This document shows positions 1-8,840 of a DNA stretch of 64,000 nucleotides, piece by piece. Each line of letters starts with the position of its first letter. Within the stretch, counting starts at the first letter, position 1. The DNA comes from Algibacter miyuki (GTDB taxonomy: Bacteria; Bacteroidota; Bacteroidia; Flavobacteriales; Flavobacteriaceae). The stretch lies in the NCBI RefSeq assembly GCF_042427745.1, contig NZ_JBHMFA010000009.1. One strand, given 5' to 3'. A program made the position numbers and the translations under genes. The notes under the pieces were generated by a model. The model did not search any database, was not told the DNA's origin, and was given only the letters and a program-made list of their open reading frames with translations.

Positions 1-214
1 CCAACCTTTAGGTGGTGCGCAAGGTCAAGCGAGCGATATTGAAATTACAGCAAGAGAAATCTTAATTTTGAAAGAAGAGCTTTACAACATTATTAGTAAG
101 CATTCAGGCCAGGATTACGACAAAGTATATGAAGATAGTGATAGAGATTACTGGATGAAAGCTGATAAAGCCAAGGAATACGGCATGATTGACGAAATAT
201 TAGCTCGTAATTAA
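1..214 (+). CDS. clpP: ATP-dependent Clp protease proteolytic subunit ClpP (3' end only)
   Basis: Partial gene cut by the left window edge; about 70 C-terminal residues are present, read in the frame starting at base 2. The fragment opens with QPLGGAQGQASDIEI, the conserved ClpP segment after the active-site His, and carries a DSDRDYWM stretch where the catalytic Asp of the Ser-His-Asp triad is expected. It ends with the usual AxEYGxIDEIL tail. ClpP forms the tetradecameric protease chamber fed by ClpX, which is encoded 75 bp downstream, so the two are likely co-transcribed. Confidence 0.93.
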   Translation, partial: QPLGGAQGQASDIEITAREILILKEELYNIISKHSGQDYDKVYEDSDRDYWMKADKAKEYGMIDEILARN

Positions 215-220
215 TAAAAA

Positions 221-244
221 ATCACTAACTTTAAATTTAGTGAT
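221..244 (+). other. Hairpin between clpP and clpX
   Basis: A perfect 8-bp inverted repeat, ATCACTAA at 221-228 and TTAGTGAT at 237-244 with an 8-nt loop, sits just after the clpP stop. On the plus strand it is followed by ATAAAGGGGG rather than a T-run, so it is not a convincing forward terminator. It may be an mRNA processing or stability element that separates clpP from clpX. Confidence 0.45.
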
Positions 245-289
245 ATAAAGGGGGTTTGAGTACTTTAAGCCTCGAAACAAGGAAGATTA

Positions 290-1522
290 ATGGCAAAAGA
301 AGAATTAGAATGTTCGTTTTGTGGTCGTAAAAAACCAGAAACTAACTTGTTGATAGCAGGATTAGATGCTCACATCTGTGATAGGTGTATCGAGCAAGCA
401 CATGGTATTGTTATAGAGGAATCTAAGCAAACCGATAGCGGCGATTTATCGGCTGAGCTAAAGTTGCGTAAACCTTTGCAAATTAAAGAGTTTTTAGATG
501 AATACATCATCGGTCAAGGCATGACTAAAAAAGTAATGTCTGTAGCCGTATATAATCACTATAAACGTTTATTACAGCCACCAACAAACGATGATATTGA
601 AATTCAAAAGAGTAATATCATTATGGTCGGGCAAACCGGTACAGGTAAAACCTTAATGGCGAAAACCATTGCGAAAATGCTTAACGTACCTTTAGCTATT
701 GTAGATGCAACTGTATTAACAGAAGCTGGTTATGTAGGTGAAGATGTAGAAAGTATTTTAACACGTTTATTACAAGCAGCCGATTATAATTTAGAAAAAG
801 CTGAAAAAGGGATTGTTTTTATTGATGAAATTGATAAAATAGCACGTAAAAGTGACAACCCTTCAATTACTAGAGATGTCTCTGGTGAAGGTGTACAACA
901 AGCTTTACTGAAGTTGTTAGAAGGTACAGTAGTTAATGTACCACCAAAAGGAGGGCGTAAGCATCCAGATCAGAAATTTATTGAAGTAAACACCGAGAAT
1001 ATTTTATTTATTGCAGGTGGTGCTTTCGATGGTATCGATCGTGTAATTTCTAAACGATTAAACATGCAAGCTGTAGGGTATAGCGCATCTATTTCTGATG
1101 ATGTTGTAGATAAAGATAATTTGCTGCAATATATTATTCCTAAAGATCTAAAAGATTTTGGATTAATTCCTGAAATTATTGGTCGTTTACCAGTATTAAC
1201 ATACATGGATCCTTTAGATGCTAAAACATTAAGAGCTATTTTAACACAACCTAAAAATGCCATTATTAAACAGTATAAAAAATTGTTTACTATGGATGAC
1301 GTAGATTTTGCTATTACAGATGGAGCTTTAGATTTTATTGTTGGTAAAGCGATTGAGTATAAATTAGGAGCTAGGGGGTTACGTTCTCTTTGTGAGGAAA
1401 TTTTAACCGATGCTATGTTTGAATTACCAAGTAGCAACGATAAAAAATTAAATGTGACTAAGGCTTACGCCGAAGAAAAATTAACTAAAACAACGATAAA
1501 GAAATTGAAAGCGGTGTCGTAA
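290..1522 (+). CDS. clpX: ATP-dependent Clp protease ATP-binding subunit ClpX
   Basis: AAA+ unfoldase that recognises tagged substrates and threads them into ClpP. The N-terminal zinc-binding domain has four Cys at residues 8, 11, 30 and 33. Walker A is GQTGTGKT at 114-121, the pore-loop GYVG is at 147-150, Walker B is IVFIDEID at 175-182, and sensor/arginine motifs follow (GARGLRS near residue 365). The 410-aa length is normal. The ATG at 290 is the natural start (MAKEELECSFCG). It follows clpP in the classic order and ends in a strong hairpin terminator. Confidence 0.97.
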   Translation: MAKEELECSFCGRKKPETNLLIAGLDAHICDRCIEQAHGIVIEESKQTDSGDLSAELKLRKPLQIKEFLDEYIIGQGMTKKVMSVAVYNHYKRLLQPPTNDDIEIQKSNIIMVGQTGTGKTLMAKTIAKMLNVPLAIVDATVLTEAGYVGEDVESILTRLLQAADYNLEKAEKGIVFIDEIDKIARKSDNPSITRDVSGEGVQQALLKLLEGTVVNVPPKGGRKHPDQKFIEVNTENILFIAGGAFDGIDRVISKRLNMQAVGYSASISDDVVDKDNLLQYIIPKDLKDFGLIPEIIGRLPVLTYMDPLDAKTLRAILTQPKNAIIKQYKKLFTMDDVDFAITDGALDFIVGKAIEYKLGARGLRSLCEEILTDAMFELPSSNDKKLNVTKAYAEEKLTKTTIKKLKAVS

Positions 1523-1550
1523 TCAAGTTTTAGTTACTTATATAGAATTA

Positions 1551-1586
1551 AAAAAAACCACGTTCTAAGCGTGGTTTTTTGTTTTT
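1551..1586. terminator. Bidirectional terminator between clpX and the GH3-like gene
   Basis: An 11-bp stem, AAAAAACCACG at 1552-1562 and CGTGGTTTTTT at 1570-1580, has a 7-nt loop with A-rich and T-rich flanks. It can end both clpX (plus) and the convergent gene on the minus strand. Confidence 0.85.
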
Positions 1587-1626
1587 GAATAAGTTTTTTA
1601 CTGGTTTTAAATCAGAGTTGATGTGG

Positions 1627-3141
1627 TTACACATTTAGCGCTAATAGCTCCGTGATATAATCGCGAGTGTTCGAAAGTCGTGGTACTTTATGTTGACCTC
1701 CTAACTTATTATTCTGCTTTAACCAATCGTGAAATAAATTTTTACGTGCAATATTAATTTTTGGCTTGTTTAATGTGATGTTGTTATAGCGTTTAGCTTC
1801 ATAATCTGAATTTAAAGATTTGAGCGCATTATCAAACAATTCATTAAAATAATTAATATCCTTTGGCGGTGTTTTAAACTCGATTAGCCATTCGTGAGCT
1901 CCTTTTTCTTTGCCTTCCATAAAAATTGGTGCTGCAGTATAATCTACAATTTCGGCCTTGGTACGATGGCATACTTTTTTTAAAGCATCTTCTGCGTTTT
2001 CAATAATAAGTTCTTCACCAAAAACATTAATATGATGTTTTGTACGACCGGAAACTTTTATTCTATATGGACTTAAAGAGGTGAACCGAATAGTGTCTCC
2101 AATTTTATAACGCCATAAACCTGCGTTTGTGGTGATGATAACGGCGTAATTTACATGTAATTTAACTTCGCTTAACGGAATTGCTTTTTCTTCCGAAGTA
2201 GCATAAATAGTCATTGGGATGAATTCATAAAAAATACCATAATCTAGCATCAATAGTAATTCATCCGAATTGTTTCTATCTTGAATAGCGAAAAACCCTT
2301 CCGAAGCATTATAAATTTCATAATACTTAAAATCCTTTTTGGGAAGGAGCTTTTGGTATTGCTCTTTATAAGGTGAAAAACTTACGCCGCCATGGAAATA
2401 AACTTCCAAATGCGGCCAAACTTCGTGCAAACTGTGTTTTCCGGTAGTCTCTAAAACTTGATTTAAAAGCACGAGCATCCACGATGGAACACCGGCTAAG
2501 CTCGTTACTTTCTCATTTATAGTTTCGTTTACAATGGCTTGCATTTTATGCTCCCAATCGCTCATTAACGAGACTTTATTGCTTGGTGTACTACTGTATT
2601 CGGCCCAAAAAGGCATATTGTCTATTAAAATAGCCGATAAGTCTCCAAAAACAGTACCGTTTTGTTTGTAGAGCTCCTTGCTTCCGCCTAAACGTAAACT
2701 CTTTCCTGTAAATAATTGCGAATCCTCATTATTGTTTAAATACATGCACAACAAATCTTTGCTAGCTGCGTAATGGCAATCTTCTAAAGATTCTTGGCTT
2801 ACAGGTATAAATTTACTTTTTGCGCGTGTGGTGCCGCTCGATTTTGCAAACCATTTTATAGGGGTTGGCCAGAATAAATTGTTTTCCCCACGTCGCGATC
2901 TATCAATCACATCTTGCCAACCATCATAATTTTTAATAGGAATGCGTTCGGCAAAAGTGCGGTAGTTTTTTATAGACTTAAAATCGTATTGTTTTCCAAT
3001 TTCAGTGTCTTTAGCCATGTAAATTAGGCTTTGCAGCAATTCGTTTTGGACTTCGTTTGGGTATTTTAAAAACAATTCAATTTGATGAAATCGTTTTTTT
3101 AAAAACCAAGAAGCAATCGAATTTACTATAGGGATTGGCAT
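1627..3141 (-). CDS. GH3 auxin-responsive promoter family protein (ANL-type adenylating enzyme)
   Basis: A 504-aa protein of the bacterial GH3 branch of the acyl-adenylate/thioester-forming (ANL) superfamily. In plants, GH3 enzymes adenylate a carboxylic acid such as a hormone and join it to an amino acid; the bacterial substrate is unknown. Visible motifs are the nucleotide-binding SSGTT at residues 101-105, IYNASEGFFA in the middle (the adenine-binding A5-like motif), and LWRYKIGDTIRF toward the C-terminal domain. There is no signal peptide, so it is cytosolic. It is convergent with clpX and divergent from the DUF2797 gene, 43 bp away, so it appears monocistronic. Confidence 0.85.
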   Translation of the reverse strand: MPIPIVNSIASWFLKKRFHQIELFLKYPNEVQNELLQSLIYMAKDTEIGKQYDFKSIKNYRTFAERIPIKNYDGWQDVIDRSRRGENNLFWPTPIKWFAKSSGTTRAKSKFIPVSQESLEDCHYAASKDLLCMYLNNNEDSQLFTGKSLRLGGSKELYKQNGTVFGDLSAILIDNMPFWAEYSSTPSNKVSLMSDWEHKMQAIVNETINEKVTSLAGVPSWMLVLLNQVLETTGKHSLHEVWPHLEVYFHGGVSFSPYKEQYQKLLPKKDFKYYEIYNASEGFFAIQDRNNSDELLLMLDYGIFYEFIPMTIYATSEEKAIPLSEVKLHVNYAVIITTNAGLWRYKIGDTIRFTSLSPYRIKVSGRTKHHINVFGEELIIENAEDALKKVCHRTKAEIVDYTAAPIFMEGKEKGAHEWLIEFKTPPKDINYFNELFDNALKSLNSDYEAKRYNNITLNKPKINIARKNLFHDWLKQNNKLGGQHKVPRLSNTRDYITELLALNV

Positions 3142-3184
3142 AATTATTTATATCTTTAATTTTTTAAAAATAAGACTTTTTTTT

Positions 3185-3979
3185 ATGACTTACCAAGGTG
3201 TTTTAACAAAAATGGAAACTGAATTTTCTAGCCCTATTCAATATTATTTGGTTTTTGAATCAGATTTTATAAACATGAATCAATTGTTAGGAAAAACCAT
3301 TTCTATGGAGTTTGTAAAATACCAATGTTTAAATTGTGGATTAGATAAACCTATTTTCCGTCAAGGTTATGATAAACAGTGTTTTTATGATGTAGCTCAG
3401 GCTGGCGATTGGATTATGCGTCCAGAGTTGAGCACAGCGCATTTGGGCCAGGAAGATCGCGATTTAGAATACGAAAAACGCGTGCAATTACAGCCTCATA
3501 TTGTTTATTTAGCAAATTCGAGTAACGTAAAAGTAGGTGTTACCAGAAAAACGCAAGTACCAACACGTTGGATTGATCAAGGTGCTCATGAAGCGTTGGA
3601 AATTGTAGAAGTGCCTAACCGGTATTTAGCGGGCGTTACAGAGGTTGCTTTAAAGTCTTTTGTGGCTGATAAAACAAACTGGCGTAAAATGCTTAAAAAT
3701 GATATTGAAGACGAAAATTTAGTAGAGTGGCGTGATAAATTGATCGATTACGTTCCCGATGAAGCTAAAGCGTATATTATTGAAAGTAATTCAGAAACAC
3801 ATATAGATTTTCCGGTGATGCAATATCCTGAAAAACCGAAAAGTTTAAATATTAAAAAAGAACTTAATTATACTGGGAAATTAGTGGGTATAAAAGGGCA
3901 ATATTTAATTTTTGAAGATCAAACGGTTTTTAATGTGCGATCTAATGAAGGGTTAGTGGTACGCATTAATGTGAATTAA
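3185..3979 (+). CDS. DUF2797 family protein
   Basis: A 264-aa cytosolic protein matching my memory of DUF2797, a family of unknown function. The first third contains CLNCG, a later QCFYD Cys and the RPELSTAHLGQEDRDLEYE block. The central part, about residues 106-170, reads HIVYLANSSNVKVGVTR, then an Arg-containing turn, then VEV and a TEVALK helix, an order that resembles the GIY-YIG nuclease fold. That resemblance is my inference. The gene is divergent from the GH3-like gene and ends at a shared terminator with rpsU. Confidence 0.7.
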   Translation: MTYQGVLTKMETEFSSPIQYYLVFESDFINMNQLLGKTISMEFVKYQCLNCGLDKPIFRQGYDKQCFYDVAQAGDWIMRPELSTAHLGQEDRDLEYEKRVQLQPHIVYLANSSNVKVGVTRKTQVPTRWIDQGAHEALEIVEVPNRYLAGVTEVALKSFVADKTNWRKMLKNDIEDENLVEWRDKLIDYVPDEAKAYIIESNSETHIDFPVMQYPEKPKSLNIKKELNYTGKLVGIKGQYLIFEDQTVFNVRSNEGLVVRINVN

Positions 3980-4054
3980 ATAAAATAACGCGATAGATAA
4001 TTATTTCTATTTGGGTTTAAGAATTTGATTGTCCTATTTAAATAATTTTAAATT

Positions 4055-4090
4055 AAAAATCCCATTAGCAAAACTGCAAATGGGATTTTT
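4055..4090. terminator. Bidirectional terminator between the DUF2797 gene and rpsU
   Basis: A perfect 12-bp inverted repeat, AAAAATCCCATT at 4055-4066 and AATGGGATTTTT at 4079-4090, with a 12-nt loop. It lies between convergent genes and carries a T-run in both directions. Confidence 0.88.
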
Positions 4091-4114
4091 ATAAGTTTCA
4101 AAAAGGTTTAAGAC

Positions 4115-4309
4115 CTAAACTTCTTCTTGGTCTCTTAAATTTTGAATGTAAGCTGCTTTTTGAACTTGTCTGCGTTTTTTAATAGATGGTTTAGTGAAAA
4201 ACTGACCTTCTCTTAAGTTTTGCATTACTTTGATGTTACGGTGTTTTCTCTTGTAGCGTTTTAAGGCACGCTCTATATTTTCACCATCTTTTACAATAAT
4301 CTTTAACAT
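4115..4309 (-). CDS. rpsU: 30S ribosomal protein bS21
   Basis: A 64-aa basic protein with the bS21 pattern: MLKIIVKDGENIERALKRYKRK, then a KRR-rich middle and the C-terminal tail. In Bacteroidota the bS21 tail is known to help occlude the 3' end of 16S rRNA, which explains the rare use of Shine-Dalgarno sites. Immediately upstream of this start, on the minus strand, is AAAGAG five bases before the ATG, a weak purine-rich site. The gene lies 38 bp downstream of rpoD on the same strand and is probably co-transcribed with it. Confidence 0.93.
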   Translation of the reverse strand: MLKIIVKDGENIERALKRYKRKHRNIKVMQNLREGQFFTKPSIKKRRQVQKAAYIQNLRDQEEV

Positions 4310-4347
4310 AGATACTCTTTATTTAATAATTGATTTTAGTTTTAGGC

Positions 4348-5211
4348 TTATCCTAAATACGTTCTTAGTACTTTACTTTTTGAGGTTTGTCGTAATCTAC
4401 GAATCCCTTTTTCTTTTATTTGTCTTACGCGTTCTCGCGTTAAACCAAAAGAGTCACCAATTTCTTGAAGGCTCATCGGTTGTTTTTTACTGATACCATA
4501 ATAATGACGAATAACTTCTGCTTCTTTTTCCGAAAGGGAATCTAAAGCACGGTTTACTTCTATGTTTAAAGCATCTTGCATTAAACCTGAATCTGGCCGT
4601 GGCGATTCGCTAGCATTAATTACGTCATATAAATTAGAAGTTTCACCTTCTTTAAACGGAGCATCCATAGAAACATGGCGTCCCGATATTTTCATTGACT
4701 GTTTTACATCCGAAATCGAAAGATCTAATTTGCTTGCAATTTCTTGCGCACTCGGCGGTCTTTCGTTCTCTTGTTCTAAAAATGAATAGGCTTTATTAAT
4801 TTTATTAATCGAGCCAATTTTGTTCAAAGGTAATCTAACTATTCGAGATTGTTCAGCTAAAGCTTGAAGAATTGCTTGACGAATCCACCAAACAGCATAA
4901 GAGATGAATTTAAAACCTCTAGTTTCGTCGAAGCGTTTCGCCGCTTTCACCAGGCCAGCATTGCCTTCGTTGATTAAATCGGGCAGAGTTAGTCCTTGAT
5001 TTTGATATTGTTTTGAGACTGAAACTACAAACCTTAAGTTAGCGGTTGTGAGCGTGTCTAGAGCTTTTTGGTCCCCTTTTTTGATAAGTTGGGCTAGTTC
5101 GACCTCTTCTTCGGCCGTGATTAAAGGAATTTTACTAATGTCCTGTAAGTATTTGTCTAGTGATTTCGACTCGCGGTTGGTAACTTGCTTCGTAATCTTT
5201 AATTGCCTCAT
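4348..5211 (-). CDS. rpoD: RNA polymerase primary sigma factor RpoD/SigA (short Bacteroidota form)
   Basis: A 287-aa group 1 sigma-70. The protein starts directly with region 1.2 (SLDKYLQDISKIPLITAEEE) and lacks region 1.1, as is usual for the Bacteroidota housekeeping sigma factor. Region 2 shows LPDLINEGNAGLVKAAKRFD and, in 2.3/2.4, FKFISYAVWWIRQAI. Region 4.2 is SLQEIGDSFGLTRERVRQIK near the C-terminus. This factor should read the TAnnTTTG promoters seen elsewhere in the window. It is followed by rpsU, the reverse of the rpsU-dnaG-rpoD order of Escherichia coli, and dnaG is absent here. Confidence 0.95.
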   Translation of the reverse strand: MRQLKITKQVTNRESKSLDKYLQDISKIPLITAEEEVELAQLIKKGDQKALDTLTTANLRFVVSVSKQYQNQGLTLPDLINEGNAGLVKAAKRFDETRGFKFISYAVWWIRQAILQALAEQSRIVRLPLNKIGSINKINKAYSFLEQENERPPSAQEIASKLDLSISDVKQSMKISGRHVSMDAPFKEGETSNLYDVINASESPRPDSGLMQDALNIEVNRALDSLSEKEAEVIRHYYGISKKQPMSLQEIGDSFGLTRERVRQIKEKGIRRLRQTSKSKVLRTYLG

Positions 5212-5345
5212 GTATATGTTTTAAAATTATCCTAGTGGGTAATATAACGAAATATTCGTAATAACCTAATTATGTTTGACTTATTTTTAATTACGATGAA
5301 AAATGTAGAGGAATTCTTATTCGTGGAACGAGGTGTTTATAAATA

Positions 5346-5380
5346 GAAAGAGGGACATCCGAATAGGAAATCCCTCTTTA
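5346..5380 (-). terminator. Terminator downstream of the M16 peptidase pair
   Basis: A 9-bp outer stem, AAAGAGGGA at 5347-5355 and TCCCTCTTT at 5371-5379, with a small inner stem TCC/GGA. On the minus strand it is followed by a T-rich stretch (CTATTTATAA). It lies just beyond the stop of the minus-strand M16 gene. Confidence 0.7.
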
Positions 5381-5409
5381 AATAATATTAACGAATACAG
5401 TAAGTCTAT

Positions 5410-7500
5410 TTAATTGAAATCTAAATCTGTAACGTCTTCATTTATTTTAACTTCGGTACTGTTCAAAATAATTATTTGTGGACCTGAAGTTAATTTTTGG
5501 TCAAAAGGAATCTTTACCCCAGAAACTGTTTTATAATTTGATAAATCTTGAATAGAGGTTATAGATTGGCCTTGAACTTCAATGATTTTTTCAACCCTGA
5601 TAAGTAAACCAGACGTGGTATCATAATACCTAAATGATTCATCATTGTTTTGTGTTACTTTAAGTTTATAGGCATCATTACCTTCAATGGCTACAATAGA
5701 TTCTAATGTGGCTGTTGAAGCATCGATAAATAACTCAGGAAACAATCCTTTTTCAGCTTGTTGTGACGTAATTTCTTTTTCAGTCATAGGGATTTGTTGT
5801 CCTTGCTGTTCGGTGTATCCTGTGTTACCGTTAAATTTCCTTTTCATTATGGTTCCCATACCTTCAATATTCATTTCCATTGAAGCTTTATTAGGACGCA
5901 TTGTTTTTATTACAGCTGTTGGTTTAAATGGAGCTCCAGTTATAGTAACGTTCGCTAAGGTTAGAATGGTGTTTATAGATTTTATTTTGTCTTGTCCTCC
6001 AACAGCATTTATGTAATTGTTTAAAACGCTTTGTACTGTGATGTTAGCTGGAATTTCTTTAGAGAATATTGGTTTTTCTATTAAATTAGCTTTGCTATCG
6101 TAATATTTAATAGGTACCGTTTTTTCATTATAGGTTACTTTTTCTAAATTTTCTAACACCTCGCTGCCTTTGCCAATAATTACAATTCTTGCGTTATCTG
6201 TTCCGAAGTATTTATTAGCAACTCTTTTTACATCAGCAATAGTAACGGCATTAATTTTTTCTAAATAAGTGAGGTAAAAATCTTTCGGTAAGTCGTTTAC
6301 TTTAATATTTAAAGCATAGCGCGCAATAGTTTGCGGGTTTTCTAATGCTAATACAAAATCACCTACATATTTAGCTTTTGCATTAGCTAAGGCTTCTGCA
6401 GTAACAGGTGTTTCTTTAATGCGTTTTATTTCTTTTAATGTTTCTACAACAGCACTATCTGTAACGGCGTTACGTACAGATGCGCCGGCTTTAAAGCGAG
6501 AAACATATTTATCTGAACCAACCGAAGATCTAGCGCCATATGTATAAGCATGCGCTTCTCGGAGATTCATGTTTAAGTAACTATTAAAACCACCACCAAG
6601 TATTTTGTTTGCAATTAATACGGCGTGGTAATCTGGATCGCTCATTTTTAAATCCACATTGCTTGTTAATGAGATGTTAGACTGCACGGCGTTAGGCATG
6701 TCTACAAAATTAATTTGTGTGTATTGCGCATTAGGCATGGCTTCTTGTACTTTGTAACTCATGTCTAGCATAGTTTCCCAAGTCGAAAAATATTGCTTTA
6801 TTTGATTTTGAATGGTTTGAAATTTAACATCTCCAACAACAACTAAGTACGCGTTTTTTGGAGTGAAATATCTTCGGTAAAAAGTTTCAACATCTTTTAA
6901 TGTTACTTTTTGAACGGTTTCTTCAGTTGCAAATTCGCCATAAGGATGATGTTTTCCATAAGCTAAAGCATTTCCAATTCTCTCGGCAACGGCATCTACA
7001 CTTTTTTCGCTAGATTTTAAACCTTCAATAGCTTTAGATTTTTCCTTTTGAAACTCTTCTTCGGAGAGTAATGGGTTTTTAACGGCATCAGCCATTAACT
7101 CTAATATCTTTTCAGAATATTTAGATAAGGCGCTTGCATATCCACCATTAGAGCTAAAACTTATTCTTGCACCAAGAAAGTCTATTTCTTCATTAAAATC
7201 ATCTTTAGAAATACTAGTTGTTCCATTTCCTAGCATACTTCCTAATAGGGAAGATACGCCTGCAATGTCACCCTCAGCAATAGGTTTGTTATCTATAGTT
7301 AAGCTGTAAGAAACTCGAGGTAATTTGTGGTTTTCTACTACTAAAACTTTTAAACCGTTTGGTAGTTCGAAATATCCAGGCACTTCTAATGCTATTTTTG
7401 GTGCAGGTCCTGGTGTTGGTTGTTTAGATCTATCGACTTGCGCTTGTAGAGCAAGAACCATTAGAAACATGGTTAATACTGTAAATATTTTAGTTTTCAT
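5410..7500 (-). CDS. M16-family peptidase-like protein, metal site lost, with C-terminal extra domain
   Basis: A 696-aa secreted protein with a Sec signal peptide (MKTKIFTVLTMFLMVLALQAQ). Residues about 40-470 form the two M16 domains, but the HxxEH zinc motif is replaced: where active members have HFxEH, this one has S84, G87 and S88 in GVSSLLGSMLGNGT. It should therefore be the non-catalytic partner. Residues about 490-696 form an added beta-rich domain, beginning VQSVLNNYINAVGGQDKI, reminiscent of the lipoprotein-carrier (LolA-like) domains found fused to M16 proteins. It lies 20 bp after the active M16 gene, so the two likely form a periplasmic heterodimer. Confidence 0.87.
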   Translation of the reverse strand: MKTKIFTVLTMFLMVLALQAQVDRSKQPTPGPAPKIALEVPGYFELPNGLKVLVVENHKLPRVSYSLTIDNKPIAEGDIAGVSSLLGSMLGNGTTSISKDDFNEEIDFLGARISFSSNGGYASALSKYSEKILELMADAVKNPLLSEEEFQKEKSKAIEGLKSSEKSVDAVAERIGNALAYGKHHPYGEFATEETVQKVTLKDVETFYRRYFTPKNAYLVVVGDVKFQTIQNQIKQYFSTWETMLDMSYKVQEAMPNAQYTQINFVDMPNAVQSNISLTSNVDLKMSDPDYHAVLIANKILGGGFNSYLNMNLREAHAYTYGARSSVGSDKYVSRFKAGASVRNAVTDSAVVETLKEIKRIKETPVTAEALANAKAKYVGDFVLALENPQTIARYALNIKVNDLPKDFYLTYLEKINAVTIADVKRVANKYFGTDNARIVIIGKGSEVLENLEKVTYNEKTVPIKYYDSKANLIEKPIFSKEIPANITVQSVLNNYINAVGGQDKIKSINTILTLANVTITGAPFKPTAVIKTMRPNKASMEMNIEGMGTIMKRKFNGNTGYTEQQGQQIPMTEKEITSQQAEKGLFPELFIDASTATLESIVAIEGNDAYKLKVTQNNDESFRYYDTTSGLLIRVEKIIEVQGQSITSIQDLSNYKTVSGVKIPFDQKLTSGPQIIILNSTEVKINEDVTDLDFN

Positions 7501-7520
7501 TTTGTTTTATGTCTTAAATA

Positions 7521-8840
7521 TTATTGATCTTTTTCTTTTGGTAAATACTCTAATAGCAAGCGTTGGTTTGCGTTTAAATATTTTTTAGCTACATTCTGAA
7601 TATCTTGTCGCGTTATAGATCTGTAAATGTCTATTTCTTTATTGATCAGGCTGGTGTTTCCGTAAAGCATATAATATGTAGATAATGAGCTTGCAATGCC
7701 TTCTACACCTGAATTAGAGTTAACAAATTGGTTTTCAAATTTGTTTTGAAGTTTTTGGAAATCTCGTTCCGAAATTAATTCGTTTTGAACTTTCAGTATT
7801 TCTTCATCTATTTCTGTTGTAATATCTTCAAGTTTAACATCACCAAGAGGTAAGCCATATACGATGTATGTACCATAATCTTCTTGACTATTATTAAAGG
7901 CGCCAACTTGCAAAGCCATTTTCTTTTCGTCTACAAGCTTTTTGTATAGTTTTGAGGTTTTGCCATCGCTTAAATAACTTGAAAGCATATCTAAAACATA
8001 AGCCTCCTTTTCCTTCATCGACGGCGTTCTGTACGCTGCGACAATAGCAGGTATTTGGATGTTAGAATCGTAAGCGGTGGCTTTAATTGGTGTGGTAATA
8101 GGATCTTCCTTTATAATGGTTCGGGTAATTTCTTCACCTCTAGGAATTGGTCCGAAATAATCTTGTATCATTTTTTTTACGGCAGGAACGTCAATATCTC
8201 CAGCAACAACTAAAACCGCATTGTTGGGAATATAGAATTTTTTATTGAAAGCTTGGAATTCTTCAAGAGTTGCTGCATCTAAGTGCGCCATAGTTCCAAT
8301 GGTTGTCCAGCGGTATGGATGCTTTTTAAAGATGTTCTTTTTTACATTTTCAATAAACTTTCCGTAAGGTGCATTGTCTACACGTAAACGCTTTTCTTCT
8401 TTAACCACTTCGTTTTGTGTATCCACTCCAATTTGGTTGATAATGGGATGTAATAAGCGCTCAGATTCCATCCATAAGCCAAGTTCTACGTTGTTAGAAG
8501 GGAAAACTTCGTAATAATAAGTTCTATCATCGGTTGTGTTAGCGTTATTGCTTCCTCCGTTGGAGCTTACAATGGTAAACCATTCACCTCGTTCGATGTT
8601 TTCAGTACCTTCGAATAAAAGGTGTTCAAAAAAGTGAGCAAAACCCGTACGTTCTGGGTTTTCGTCTTTGGCACCTACGTGATACATTACAGAGGTTGTT
8701 ACTACGGGTGCCGAGTTGTCCTGATGTAAAATAACGTGCATGCCGTTGTCTAAATCGTACTCTTCGTACTTAACTTCTTGGGCAGTGGCTGAGAAACCAA
8801 CGAAGCAAAAGGACGCTAAAGCTAAAATGCGTTTTTTCAT
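7521..8840 (-). CDS. M16-family zinc metallopeptidase (catalytic subunit)
   Basis: A 439-aa secreted peptidase with signal peptide MKKRILALASFCFVGFSATAQ. The inverted zinc motif HFFEH is at residues 69-73 (H69, E72, H73), with the third ligand Glu at about residue 149 in NEVVKEEKRL, the normal spacing. A second, inactive M16 domain follows (RTPSMKEKEAYVLDMLSSYLSDGKTSK). Family members degrade unfolded peptides inside a clam-shell of four domains. It is first in a two-gene minus-strand operon with the metal-less partner. Confidence 0.92.
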   Translation of the reverse strand: MKKRILALASFCFVGFSATAQEVKYEEYDLDNGMHVILHQDNSAPVVTTSVMYHVGAKDENPERTGFAHFFEHLLFEGTENIERGEWFTIVSSNGGSNNANTTDDRTYYYEVFPSNNVELGLWMESERLLHPIINQIGVDTQNEVVKEEKRLRVDNAPYGKFIENVKKNIFKKHPYRWTTIGTMAHLDAATLEEFQAFNKKFYIPNNAVLVVAGDIDVPAVKKMIQDYFGPIPRGEEITRTIIKEDPITTPIKATAYDSNIQIPAIVAAYRTPSMKEKEAYVLDMLSSYLSDGKTSKLYKKLVDEKKMALQVGAFNNSQEDYGTYIVYGLPLGDVKLEDITTEIDEEILKVQNELISERDFQKLQNKFENQFVNSNSGVEGIASSLSTYYMLYGNTSLINKEIDIYRSITRQDIQNVAKKYLNANQRLLLEYLPKEKDQ

